Shown one piece after another: positions 1-8,336 of a DNA stretch of 64,000 nucleotides. Position 1 is the stretch's first letter, and each line of letters opens with the position of its first letter. The translations under genes and the position numbers were made by a program. The notes under the pieces were generated by a model. The model did no database searches. It had not been told where the DNA came from and worked only from the letters and a program-made list of their open reading frames with translations. Source of the DNA: Mesobacillus campisalis (GTDB lineage: Bacteria > Bacillota > Bacilli > Bacillales > Cytobacillaceae); contig NZ_LAYY01000011.1 in assembly GCF_000986785.1 (NCBI RefSeq), positions 62,001 to 126,000 on the forward strand, in the 5' to 3' direction.

Positions 1-1100
1 CGGCAGTACATAGCGCAAAAGCCGATGACCTGGCTGTCCTGCCGTATACTTCCGGTACGACAGGGCTTCCAAAAGGCTGCATGCATACAAACCGGACGGT
101 CCAGGCCAATACCGTTGGGGCCAATCATTGGTCAAGCGCAACTCCAAATGCTGTCCATCTCATGTCCCTGCCGCTTTTCCATGTTACCGGTATGGTCCAC
201 AGCATGCACATGCCGATATATTCCGGCGGAACAATGGCCATTATGACCCGCTGGAGCAGGGACGCAGCCGTGGAGCTGATCAAAAAAAATCAGTGCACAC
301 ACTGGGTCGCGATTGCGACCATGATTGTCGATTTCCTTGCCAACCCAAATCTTAAAAAAGAAGATATCGCCTCGCTCCAGTCCATTTCCGGCGGGGGAGC
401 CGCACTACCGGAGGCCGTTGGCGAAAGGCTGCATCAATTGACTGGCCTGCGGTTTGTAGAAGGATACGGGCTTTCCGAAACGATTGCCCAGACTCATTTT
501 AACCCGCCTGACAGACCAAAGATGCAGTGTCTGGGGATCCCTTCATTTGATGTGGATGCCAGAATCATTGAGCCGGCAACCGGAAGGGAACTTGGAGTCG
601 GCGAAGTAGGAGAAATCATTGTTTGCGGCCCGCAGGTAATGGTCGGCTACTATAACAGGGATGATGAAAATCGCCAATCGTTCCTAGAAATAGACGGAAA
701 AAGGTTTTTCCGGACTGGGGATATCGGACGATTTGATGATGAAGGGTATTTCTTCATTGTTGACCGGGTTAAACGAATGATCAATGCTTCCGGCTTTAAA
801 GTCTGGCCTACAGAAATCGAATCTTATCTTTATAAACATCCGGCCATTCAACAAGCGTGCGTGGTTGGAGTGCCTGACCCGCGGCGCGGTGAATCGGTAA
901 AGGCATTTGTTATCCTGAATGAAGAATATAAAGGCAGGATTTCCGAGGATGAAATTATCGAGTGGGCAAAACAGCATATGGCAGCTTATAAATATCCTCG
1001 TGAAATAGAATTCAGAAGTGAATTCCCGATGACAAGCAGTGGTAAAATCCTCTGGCGCAGGCTTCAGGAAGAGGAGCGGGAAAAAGCCGGCAATGTCTAA
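1..1100 (+). CDS. AMP-forming acyl-CoA ligase, C-terminal part (5' end outside window)
   Basis: The reading frame is open from base 3, so the gene starts upstream of the window. It carries the adenylate-forming signatures in order: the phosphate-binding loop YTSGTTGLPKG at bases 45-77, GYGLSET, then RTGDIGRFDDEGYFFIVDR with the hinge, and the C-terminal catalytic lysine in TSSGKILWRRL. The family activates a carboxylic acid to an acyl-adenylate and transfers it to CoA. It is followed after 40 bp by a branched-chain-type ABC importer, which suggests that the imported compound (a fatty, aromatic or branched acid) is the ligase substrate; that link is inference. An ATG at base 81 lies inside the conserved core and is not the start. 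Confidence 0.9.
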   Translation, partial: AVHSAKADDLAVLPYTSGTTGLPKGCMHTNRTVQANTVGANHWSSATPNAVHLMSLPLFHVTGMVHSMHMPIYSGGTMAIMTRWSRDAAVELIKKNQCTHWVAIATMIVDFLANPNLKKEDIASLQSISGGGAALPEAVGERLHQLTGLRFVEGYGLSETIAQTHFNPPDRPKMQCLGIPSFDVDARIIEPATGRELGVGEVGEIIVCGPQVMVGYYNRDDENRQSFLEIDGKRFFRTGDIGRFDDEGYFFIVDRVKRMINASGFKVWPTEIESYLYKHPAIQQACVVGVPDPRRGESVKAFVILNEEYKGRISEDEIIEWAKQHMAAYKYPREIEFRSEFPMTSSGKILWRRLQEEEREKAGNV

Positions 1101-1140
1101 TAGATACTTATTCATCTCAATTTATTGAAGGGGGAGAAAA

Positions 1141-2004
1141 ATGGAGATATTGATTCAGCAGCTATTTAACGGCCTTACAATCGGAAGTGTGTACAGTCTG
1201 GTCGCCCTTGGGTTGACTCTTGTATATGGAATTTTGCACATCCCTAACTTCGCCCATGGTGCCCTGTATATGATGGGGGGCTATGTTACCCTGACCATGA
1301 TGACCAGCCAGGGGATGCATTACTGGCTGGCAATCGCTGTTTCAGCCATTGTGGTCGGGCTTCTGGCCGTTTTAATGGAAAGGCTTGTGTTTCACCCATT
1401 GCGCCATGCGCCGCCCATCCACGATAAAATCGCAGCCATTGGCATCCTGCTGTTCCTTGAAGCACTTGCTCAGTTTATCTGGGGTGCAGAATACCAAACA
1501 ATGGCCTCCCCCTATGGTCAGATTATTAATGTAGCTGGAGTCACTCTGACGATGCAGCGTTTATTGATTATCATCGCTGCAGTGGTCGTCATGATTTTCC
1601 TCTATGTTTTCCTGAAGAAGACCTACACCGGAGCGACCATCATTGCCATGTCACAAAATCGTGAGGGAGCAAATCTGGTCGGGATTAACACGAATAGAGT
1701 GGCAATGCTGACATTTTTGATTTCCGGAGCATTGGCCGCGATTGCCTGTTCGATTGCTGCCCCAATCAATCTCGTTTTCCCAGGGATGGGGCATCTGGTC
1801 ATCACCAAAGCCTTCGTCATAATCATTCTGGGAGGCATGGGAAGCATACCAGGAGCGATTGCCGGCGGGTATATCCTTGGCTTTACTGAAAGCCTGGGGG
1901 CTACCTATATTTCCAACGATTATAAAGACCTGATTGCGTTTGTCCTGCTGGTCCTTATCCTGACGATCAGGCCAAAAGGGCTGTTTGCAAGGGGGGGACA
2001 TTGA
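1141..2004 (+). CDS. livH: Branched-chain-type ABC transporter permease LivH
   Basis: A 287-residue, very hydrophobic protein with the LivH/LivM-type permease pattern: N-terminal LFNGLTIGSVYSLVALGLTL, then FAHGALYMMGGY, and a conserved ILGGMGSIPGAIAGG segment near the C-terminus where the permease contacts the ATPase. It sits in the cytoplasmic membrane as one half of the translocation channel of a HAAT-family importer. The ATG is preceded by GGGGGAG. Its stop overlaps the livM start, so the two permeases are translationally coupled. Substrate cannot be read from the permease; the neighbouring CoA ligase argues for an organic acid as much as for an amino acid. Confidence 0.92.
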   Translation: MEILIQQLFNGLTIGSVYSLVALGLTLVYGILHIPNFAHGALYMMGGYVTLTMMTSQGMHYWLAIAVSAIVVGLLAVLMERLVFHPLRHAPPIHDKIAAIGILLFLEALAQFIWGAEYQTMASPYGQIINVAGVTLTMQRLLIIIAAVVVMIFLYVFLKKTYTGATIIAMSQNREGANLVGINTNRVAMLTFLISGALAAIACSIAAPINLVFPGMGHLVITKAFVIIILGGMGSIPGAIAGGYILGFTESLGATYISNDYKDLIAFVLLVLILTIRPKGLFARGGH

Positions 2005-3029
2005 TGGCTGCATTTTTTAAGCAAAGAAATGTGATTGCGGCCCTGATTATTTTCGCAATCATATTCCCTTTCATTACCAATAATACTTACTTCGTCCATG
2101 TCATGACTCTTTCATTTATCTGGATGATTGGCGTCTATGGATTGAACCTTCTGGCAGGTTATACAGGTTATCTGTCTCTGGCGCATGCAGGCTTTTTTGC
2201 CATAGGTGCTTATGCCCTTTCGCTGTTGACCACGAAAGCACAGCTGAATTACTGGGTGGCTTTTATTCTTGCTCTCATCATCACCAGCGTACTGGGGTTG
2301 GTTATCGGACTTATCTCTTTAAGGACAAAGGAGCATTTCTTTGCCATCTATACACTCTGTGTGGGTTATATCATTTATCTGGTAATTGATAAGTGGGACA
2401 GCCTGACAGGCGGAATCAGGGGCCTGATTGGAATTCCCGGACCAGGTAATATCGGGCCGATTGAATTTACAACCCCTGTATCGAATTACTATTTAGTGCT
2501 TTTCTTCTTGCTTTTGACGGTTTTGGTTATGTACCGTATTGTCCACTCGCTGACAGGAAGGACATTTATCGCAATCCGCAACAGTGAGGATTTGGCGCAG
2601 ACAATCGGAATTTCGACCATGAAAAACAAACTGCTGGTATTCGTCATTTCTACCTTTTTCGCTGGTCTTTCCGGTGCATTGTACGCATCCTTTATCCGGT
2701 TTATCGGACCGGATATCGGTTATATTTCGATAACGTTTGATTTGCTGACGTATTTGCTTGTAGGCGGTATTGGAACGCTTTCGGGGCCGATCGTCGGTAC
2801 TGTTCTCATTGTCTGGGTTTCGCAGCAGCTGCAATTTTTGCAGGATTACAGAATGCTTATTTTCGGGCCGGTCCTGACCCTGCTGGTTATCTTTTATCCA
2901 AGAGGCATAGTCGGCGGAATTGCCGAATCCCTGATGAAACGGAAACAAAAGAAACAAGCCCGGGAAGAGCAGCTGGTCATGGCAAAAAAAAGTGTCGCCG
3001 CCACAGCGGCTTCAAACGAAAACAGGTAA
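2004..3029 (+). CDS. livM: Branched-chain-type ABC transporter permease LivM
   Basis: The second permease of the importer, 341 residues with about eight to ten hydrophobic segments. Family motifs include LNLLAGYTGYLSLAHAGFFAIG near residue 50 and GGIGTLSGPIVG near residue 255. The charged tail (RKQKKQAREEQ) is cytoplasmic by its composition. I chose the ATG at 2004, which overlaps the livH stop as ATGA. An in-frame TTG at 2001 is an alternative start that adds one residue. It should pair with LivH and be driven by LivG and LivF. Confidence 0.9.
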   Translation: MAAFFKQRNVIAALIIFAIIFPFITNNTYFVHVMTLSFIWMIGVYGLNLLAGYTGYLSLAHAGFFAIGAYALSLLTTKAQLNYWVAFILALIITSVLGLVIGLISLRTKEHFFAIYTLCVGYIIYLVIDKWDSLTGGIRGLIGIPGPGNIGPIEFTTPVSNYYLVLFFLLLTVLVMYRIVHSLTGRTFIAIRNSEDLAQTIGISTMKNKLLVFVISTFFAGLSGALYASFIRFIGPDIGYISITFDLLTYLLVGGIGTLSGPIVGTVLIVWVSQQLQFLQDYRMLIFGPVLTLLVIFYPRGIVGGIAESLMKRKQKKQAREEQLVMAKKSVAATAASNENR

Positions 3030-3041
3030 GGGGGAAGACGC

Positions 3042-3806
3042 ATGTTCTTGGAGACGAAGAATTTAACAAAGAAATTCGGCGGCCTCGTTGCTGTCAATGA
3101 TGTTGATTTTTCAATCGAAAAAGGAAAAATCAATGCGATCATCGGTCCTAATGGAGCAGGAAAGTCGACCTTCTTTAACCTGATAAGCGGCTTTCATCCT
3201 CCAAGTTCCGGGCAGGTGATTTTTAAGGGGAAAGATATTACCAGGCTTCCTTCCAACAAGATTGCTGAACTGGGAGTGGCCCGTACCTTTCAGACTACCA
3301 ATCTTTTTGACCAGGCTACCGTCCTGGATAATGTAATCGTTGGCCACCGGCTTAGGACAAAATCAAATCTCGTGGATGCCATCTTCAGAACCAAGCGTTT
3401 GAAAGCGGAAGAAAAGCAATGCAGGGAAAAGGCGATAGAGGTTCTAGAGTTTGTAGGATTGACCAGCGCAGCCTATAAATTGGCAGGCAGCATGTCCCAG
3501 GAAGAAAAAAAGCGTGTCGCTTTTGCCCTCGCCCTGGCTACCGATCCCGAGATTGTGTTTCTTGATGAACCGGCAGCAGGAGTCAATCCGGATGAAACCG
3601 AGGGGCTTGCTGCGCTAATGGAGAAAATGGTGTCAGCAGGAATTACGGTTTGCCTGATCGAGCACAAGATGCAGATGATCATGAAGCTGGCAGATAAAAT
3701 TATGGTGCTGAACTACGGCGAAAAAATTGCCGAAGGTACCCCGAAAGAGATCCGGAATAATGAAATGGTCATAAAAGCTTATCTGGGGGGAAGCGCGATT
3801 GCTTAA
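3042..3806 (+). CDS. livG: ABC transporter ATP-binding protein LivG
   Basis: 254 residues. Walker A is GPNGAGKST at about residues 35-43 and Walker B is IVFLDEP at about 171-177 with catalytic Glu176. ARTFQ (Q-loop) and the C-terminal LivG-type extension are present. It energises the LivHM channel together with LivF. The signature motif is unusual: where LivG proteins carry a LSYGQ/LAYGQ-like sequence this one reads SMSQEEKKR (about residues 150-158), so the glycine and glutamine of the C-loop are not conserved. The gene overlaps livF by 8 bp. Confidence 0.92.
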   Translation: MFLETKNLTKKFGGLVAVNDVDFSIEKGKINAIIGPNGAGKSTFFNLISGFHPPSSGQVIFKGKDITRLPSNKIAELGVARTFQTTNLFDQATVLDNVIVGHRLRTKSNLVDAIFRTKRLKAEEKQCREKAIEVLEFVGLTSAAYKLAGSMSQEEKKRVAFALALATDPEIVFLDEPAAGVNPDETEGLAALMEKMVSAGITVCLIEHKMQMIMKLADKIMVLNYGEKIAEGTPKEIRNNEMVIKAYLGGSAIA

Positions 3807-4506
3807 AATTAACAATGTTAGTGTGAAGTATGGCAGTTTCACAGCAATCCGCGATATCAATATCGAAGTGGAAGAAGGCGAGATTGTTGTTCTGCTGGGG
3901 GCCAATGGTGCTGGTAAAAGTACAACATTTAATACAGTGAGCGGCCTGAACCGTCCGTTCCAGGGAGAAGTAATCTTTGAAGGCAGCCGGATCGATAAGA
4001 TGTCGCCTGACCGGATTGTGAAGGCTGGGATCGCTCAATGTGCGGAAGGAAGAAAGCTGTTTCCGGCGATGAGCGTTCTTGAAAACTTGAAAATGGGCGG
4101 ATATGTCCATCGCAGGCACCGTGACCAAATCAAAAAAACGTTGGAGCATGTTTTCGAGCTGTTTCCGATTCTTGAAGAGAAAAAAGACGATCCGGCAGGG
4201 TCCCTGAGCGGAGGACAGCAGCAAATGGTGGCGATTGGCCGCGCATTAATGGCCAAGCCGAAGCTGATGATGCTTGATGAGCCTTCGATCGGGCTGGCCC
4301 CCTTGATTGTGGAACAAATGTTTGAAGTCATCCAGCAAATCAACAAGGAAGGAACAACCATCCTGCTGGCTGAACAGAATGCCAACGCTGCCCTGAAAAT
4401 CGCGACAAAAGGGTATGTGTTTGAAAGTGGGGCAGTGGTGGTCGAAGGAACATCAGAGGAACTGTTTACGAATGATGAGGTCAGAAAGGCTTATATTGGA
4501 GCGTAG
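3799..4506 (+). CDS. livF: ABC transporter ATP-binding protein LivF
   Basis: 235 residues and the second ATPase of the importer. Walker A is GANGAGKST (about 34-42), the signature is a canonical LSGGQQQ (about 136-142), and Walker B is LMMLDEPSIGL. The start is TTG at 3799, inside the end of livG, giving an 8-bp overlap and probable translational coupling; the sequence MLKINNVSVKYG fits the usual LivF N-terminus. Its intact C-loop contrasts with the degenerate one in LivG, so the ATPase dimer may have one normal and one altered site. Confidence 0.92.
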   Translation: MLKINNVSVKYGSFTAIRDINIEVEEGEIVVLLGANGAGKSTTFNTVSGLNRPFQGEVIFEGSRIDKMSPDRIVKAGIAQCAEGRKLFPAMSVLENLKMGGYVHRRHRDQIKKTLEHVFELFPILEEKKDDPAGSLSGGQQQMVAIGRALMAKPKLMMLDEPSIGLAPLIVEQMFEVIQQINKEGTTILLAEQNANAALKIATKGYVFESGAVVVEGTSEELFTNDEVRKAYIGA

Positions 4507-4605
4507 GGTGCCTTCTGTCCAGGAAAGGAGGTGGTCAGGGGGAAGTTGAAGACCCGCTTACCTAAGCTATTTTACTATGACAATAAAAAACTAGGGGGAA
4601 ACGAA

Positions 4606-5820
4606 ATGAGGAAAGGTAAGTTTCAATTTGCAGCAGTCATGCTGATGGCATTCATGCTCCTGTTGGCCGCATGCAGCGGCGGTGGAACAAAAGAGCCGGC
4701 CTCCGGCGGGGAAACTAAAGGGCAGGATACTGGATCGGGAGACGCTGAGAGCGTGAATATTGGCTATACAGGACCGCTAAGCGGACCGGCAGCATTCTAT
4801 GGGGAACGTACTTTGAACGGCATTAAAATGGCTGCCGAAGAAGTGAATGAAGCTGGCGGTTTTGAAATTGACGGGAAGAAATACAAATTGAACATTGTTT
4901 CTCTCGACGACAAGTATTTGCCAAATGAAGCTGGATCAAATGCAAAACGTTTGCTTCAGGAGCATAAGACACCAATCGTCTTTACTCCGCACAGCGGCGG
5001 TGTATTTGCAATGCAGGTCTTCAACCAGCAGGATAATTTCCTCATTGGCGCCTATACGAGCGAGCCAAAAATCACCGAGTCCGGAAACGAACTGACTGTT
5101 AGGATCCCGCCGCGGTACGATGGTTACCTGGCTCCGTTCACCAAATATTCAATGGAGCGCTTCGGCAAAAAAATCGCCTTCCTGCCAACTGCGTCCCAAT
5201 ACGGAAAAGACTGGGCCGAAAAGCTTGAGCCATACTGGGAGGAGCAGGGCGGTGAAATAGTCTATAACACTTCCATCGATTTCACTAAGGATACTGACTT
5301 CTTTACGATCATCACCAATGCTTTGAAAGAAAAGCCGGATGTATTGTTCATTGGCGGAGCTTCAGAACCTACAGCCAAGGTGGCCAAACAGGCGCGTGAA
5401 CTGGGCTTTGAGGGCGGTTTCATCATCATGGACCAGGCAAAGCTTGATGAAATGAAGCGTGTGACAGGCACATATGAATTGCTCGAAGGTTCAATCGGGG
5501 TCATGCCTCTTGTTGATTCCGACGAGGCGGCTGTTCCTGATTTCGTAAAGCGCTATAATGAGAAATACGGAGAAGACCCAGGATCTGAAGCAGGCTTGAA
5601 TTATATTGGAATGCATGTATTTGTGGAAGCCATGAAAGCGGCCAAGTCCGTCGATGATCCTCATAAAATCCGTGACCATATGCAGGATGGCCTTGATAAT
5701 CTTGCTGATGACAAGAAAATCTATGACATCCCTGCCATTGGAGATGATGGAGGCTTTGAAGCCGAATTGGTTGTAGGCGCGGTAGAAGAAGGAAAAATCG
5801 TTCCTATACCAGCCAAGTAA
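4606..5820 (+). CDS. Branched-chain-type ABC transporter substrate-binding lipoprotein
   Basis: 404 residues. It begins with a lipoprotein signal peptide (short basic end, hydrophobic core, lipobox LLAAC with the modified cysteine at residue 23), then a Gly/Ser/Lys linker and a periplasmic-binding fold of the LivJ/Peripla_BP_6 type (NIGYTGPLSGPAAFYG near the start of the mature part). It is anchored on the outside of the membrane and delivers the ligand to LivHM. ATG 4606 is chosen because it has a good SD (GGGGGAA) and gives a standard signal peptide; an in-frame GTG at 4531 would add 25 residues that spoil it. A strong terminator follows, closing the operon. Confidence 0.92.
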   Translation: MRKGKFQFAAVMLMAFMLLLAACSGGGTKEPASGGETKGQDTGSGDAESVNIGYTGPLSGPAAFYGERTLNGIKMAAEEVNEAGGFEIDGKKYKLNIVSLDDKYLPNEAGSNAKRLLQEHKTPIVFTPHSGGVFAMQVFNQQDNFLIGAYTSEPKITESGNELTVRIPPRYDGYLAPFTKYSMERFGKKIAFLPTASQYGKDWAEKLEPYWEEQGGEIVYNTSIDFTKDTDFFTIITNALKEKPDVLFIGGASEPTAKVAKQARELGFEGGFIIMDQAKLDEMKRVTGTYELLEGSIGVMPLVDSDEAAVPDFVKRYNEKYGEDPGSEAGLNYIGMHVFVEAMKAAKSVDDPHKIRDHMQDGLDNLADDKKIYDIPAIGDDGGFEAELVVGAVEEGKIVPIPAK

Positions 5821-5852
5821 AAACAAACTTTCTTTTCTTATCATTACCCCTT

Positions 5853-5885
5853 AAGCCTATTCCCGTATGGGAATAGGCTTTTTTG
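5853..5885 (+). terminator. Intrinsic terminator of the liv operon
   Basis: A perfect 12-bp stem (AAGCCTATTCCC at 5853-5864 with its complement at 5869-5880, loop GTAT) followed by a run of T residues, 32 bp after the binding-protein stop. Confidence 0.93.
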
Positions 5886-5915
5886 AAATCGTAAAACAAT
5901 TCACAATAAACTTGG

Positions 5916-5931
5916 TTTTACAATTGTAAAA
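5916..5931. promoter_or_regulatory. Perfect palindrome, candidate operator of the adjacent DeoR/SorC regulator
   Basis: TTTTACAATTGTAAAA is a perfect 16-bp palindrome. Related half-sites flank it: GTAAAACAATT at 5891-5901 and GTTTTACAAAATTG at 5937-5950. All lie in the 120 bp between the liv terminator and the regulator start, so autoregulation or control of the regulator-nupC pair is likely. That the adjacent protein binds here is inference. Confidence 0.55.
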
Positions 5932-6007
5932 ATAACGTTTTACAAAATTGCGTTTAAGTCGTAAACTGAGAAAGTGCTTCCAAAACATAATATCCAAGGT
6001 GATGAAG

Positions 6008-6970
6008 TTGGAAAAAGATCAAAAGCTTGAGAAGGTCATTGAAGCAGCCAAACTTTATTATTTGCTGGATTTTAACCAAAGCGACATAGCCAAAAAGCTT
6101 GGCGTGTCCAGGCCTACGGTGTCCAGGCTCCTTCAGCAGGCAAAAAGCGAGGGCATTGTTCAAATAAAAATTAATGACCCCACCGAACAGGTTGAAAAAT
6201 TGTCTCAAGAGCTCGAAGAAAAATTTCAGCTAAAAAAGGCAATCGTCGTTTCCATTCCCCAATATGAGGATAATCTCATTAAAAATTATTTGGGAGGCGC
6301 CGGGGCGGCCTACTTAAATGAGATTGTTAAAGATGGAGATATTATCGGCGTAACCTGGGGAACCACGCTCTATCATCTAGCAATAGAGCTGAAACAAAAG
6401 TTTGTCAGGGATGTAAAGGTGGTACAGTTAAAGGGTGGTGTGAGCCACTCGGAAACAAACACCTATGCCTCTGAAATTCTTTACTTGTTTGGAAAAGCCT
6501 TTAACTGCACTCCGCACCATCTTCCGCTTCCAGCGATTGTAGACCATGAAGTGGTCAAAAGGGCGATGGAAGCCGATCGCCATATCCGCAGCATTCTTGA
6601 TTTGGGAAAAAAGGCGAATATTGCTGTTTTTACAATCGGTCAAGTGAAAGCGGATTCGCTTTTATTTCAGCTTGGTTATTTTACGGAAGCCGATATCAAG
6701 TCTCTTTCACGAAATTCAGCAGGAGACATTTGCTCCCGTTTCTTTGACTCGGACGGCGAGATTTGCAATCATGACCTAAACGAAAGAACTTTGGGCATCG
6801 GTCTTGACGATTTAAAGGCAAAAGAGCAGAGCATCCTTGTAGCCGGAGGAGCAAATAAAATCAATGGAATCTATGGAGCCTTGATGGGCAAGTATGCCAA
6901 TTGTCTGGTTACCGACCAATTTACGGCAAGATTCCTGTTGGACAAGCTGGAAAAGAGCGATAAGAATTAG
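6008..6970 (+). CDS. deoR: DeoR/SorC-family transcriptional regulator
   Basis: About 320 residues: an N-terminal helix-turn-helix (QSDIAKKLGVSRPTVSRLL, about residues 24-42) and a C-terminal sugar-phosphate-binding domain of the SorC type (IIGVTWGTTLYHLA, LLVAGG-like end). It resembles the Bacillus deoxyribonucleoside repressor DeoR in length, HTH and neighbourhood (nupC follows). I take the TTG at 6008 because AAGGTGAT at 5997-6004 is spaced correctly for it. GTG 5999, ATG 6002 and an upstream TTG at 5948 are alternatives. The dra and pdp genes that accompany deoR-nupC in B. subtilis are absent here, so the inducer may still be a deoxyribose phosphate but is not proven. Confidence 0.8.
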   Translation: MEKDQKLEKVIEAAKLYYLLDFNQSDIAKKLGVSRPTVSRLLQQAKSEGIVQIKINDPTEQVEKLSQELEEKFQLKKAIVVSIPQYEDNLIKNYLGGAGAAYLNEIVKDGDIIGVTWGTTLYHLAIELKQKFVRDVKVVQLKGGVSHSETNTYASEILYLFGKAFNCTPHHLPLPAIVDHEVVKRAMEADRHIRSILDLGKKANIAVFTIGQVKADSLLFQLGYFTEADIKSLSRNSAGDICSRFFDSDGEICNHDLNERTLGIGLDDLKAKEQSILVAGGANKINGIYGALMGKYANCLVTDQFTARFLLDKLEKSDKN

Positions 6971-6982
6971 GGCTTTACCAAA

Positions 6983-7006
6983 GGCTGAAACAAAAAAAGT
7001 TCAGCC
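6983..7006 (+). other. Stem-loop between deoR and nupC
   Basis: GGCTGAA (6983-6989) pairs with TTCAGCC (7000-7006) around an A-rich loop. No T-tract follows, so it is not a typical terminator; it may stabilise or separate the two cistrons. Confidence 0.4.
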
Positions 7007-7060
7007 GGGAAAAGTATATTTCTGGTCAACATTCTACAAGATATTACAGAGGTGAAAAAA

Positions 7061-8275
7061 GTGAATTATTTATGGGGTTTACTTGGTATTTTGACGGTGT
7101 TTGCCATTGCCTTTTTATTTTCTTCCAATCGCAAGGCGATTAAGCCGAGAACGATCCTGGGAGGACTGGCAATCCAGTTCGTTTTTGCATTTATTGTTTT
7201 GAAATGGGAAACAGGACGCGAACTGCTGAAATCCGTGTCAGCGGGAGTACAGAAGATAGTTGACTATCAGAACGAAGGGGTTAATTTCCTTTTTGGGGGG
7301 TTATTCCAGGCAGAAAATATCGGGTTTATTTTTGCCTTCCAAGTACTGACGGTCGTCATTTTCTTCTCGTCCCTGATTTCGATATTGTACTATTTAGGTA
7401 TCATGCAATGGATTATCCGGATTTTGGGCGGAGGCCTAGCCAAGCTATTAGGAACAAGCAATGCCGAATCCTTATCCGCAGCGGCCAATATTTTCGTCGG
7501 CCAAACGGAAGCACCGCTAGTCATCAGGCCTTACATTAAAACTTTGACGCAGTCGGAACTGTTTGCCGTAATGGTCGGAGGTCTTGCCTCTGTTGCCGGT
7601 TCTGTTTTAGTTGGCTACTCCTTGCTTGGGGTTCCACTTGAATATTTGCTGGCAGCAAGCTTCATGGCTGCACCGGCAGGTCTGATCCTTGCTAAAATTA
7701 TGGTTCCGGAAACCGAAAAGCCAGTTGAGGCCGGGGCTGTTGAGGTGGAAGACGACAGGGGAGGCACCAATGTTATTGATGCTGCCGCAAACGGTGCTTC
7801 TGTAGGACTTTCACTTGCCTTGAATATCGGAGCAATGTTATTGGCGTTTATCGCTTTGATTGCTCTAGTCAACGGCATCCTGGGTGGTGTTGCTGGCCTC
7901 TTCGGCCTTGAGGGAATCACGCTCGAAAAGATTTTAGGCTTTGTCTTTGCCCCATTGGCATTTGCCGTAGGTGTACCTTGGGAAGAAGCGGTTAGGGCTG
8001 GTGGTTACATTGGTCAAAAACTGGTTCTGAACGAATTTGTAGCTTATGCTTCTTTTGCACCTGATATTCCTGAATTGTCCGCTAAGACTGTGGCAGTTGT
8101 CAGTTTTGCACTATGCGGTTTTGCCAATATTTCTTCTCTTGGCATCCTGCTTGGTGGCCTGGGGAACATGGCACCTGAGCGCCGCGGGGATATTGCCCGC
8201 CTGGGAGTGCGCGCGGTTGCTGCGGGGATGCTGGCATCCTTGTTGAGTGCGGCAGTTGCGGGAATGTTAATCTAA
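7061..8275 (+). CDS. nupC: Concentrative nucleoside transporter NupC
   Basis: 404 residues, multi-spanning membrane protein of the CNT family. Family features include GQTEAPLVIRPY, GGLASVAGSVL and the C-terminal CGFANISSLGILLGGLG segment. It imports nucleosides with protons or sodium. The GTG at 7061 is chosen because AGAGGTG at 7049-7055 is at the right distance and the resulting start MNYLWGLLGIL matches the short NupC N-terminus; a GTG at 7052 overlaps the SD. It lies 90 bp after the DeoR-like gene on the same strand and is probably regulated by it. Confidence 0.92.
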   Translation: MNYLWGLLGILTVFAIAFLFSSNRKAIKPRTILGGLAIQFVFAFIVLKWETGRELLKSVSAGVQKIVDYQNEGVNFLFGGLFQAENIGFIFAFQVLTVVIFFSSLISILYYLGIMQWIIRILGGGLAKLLGTSNAESLSAAANIFVGQTEAPLVIRPYIKTLTQSELFAVMVGGLASVAGSVLVGYSLLGVPLEYLLAASFMAAPAGLILAKIMVPETEKPVEAGAVEVEDDRGGTNVIDAAANGASVGLSLALNIGAMLLAFIALIALVNGILGGVAGLFGLEGITLEKILGFVFAPLAFAVGVPWEEAVRAGGYIGQKLVLNEFVAYASFAPDIPELSAKTVAVVSFALCGFANISSLGILLGGLGNMAPERRGDIARLGVRAVAAGMLASLLSAAVAGMLI

Positions 8276-8280
8276 AATAC

Positions 8281-8319
8281 AAACAGCCGATCACCACAGT
8301 GTGACCGGCTGTTTTTTTT
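8281..8319 (+). terminator. Intrinsic terminator after nupC
   Basis: AAACAGCCG at 8281-8289 pairs with CGGCTGTTT at 8306-8314, and TCAC/GTGA extends the stem after one mismatch. A T7 run follows. It lies between the convergent nupC and metH. Confidence 0.9.
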
Positions 8320-8336
8320 ACTTGATAAATTAATGA

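Noticed and set aside
4531-4605. Upstream GTG start for the liv binding protein
   Set aside because: It would place 25 polar residues before a perfect lipoprotein signal peptide; ATG 4606 has its own SD.
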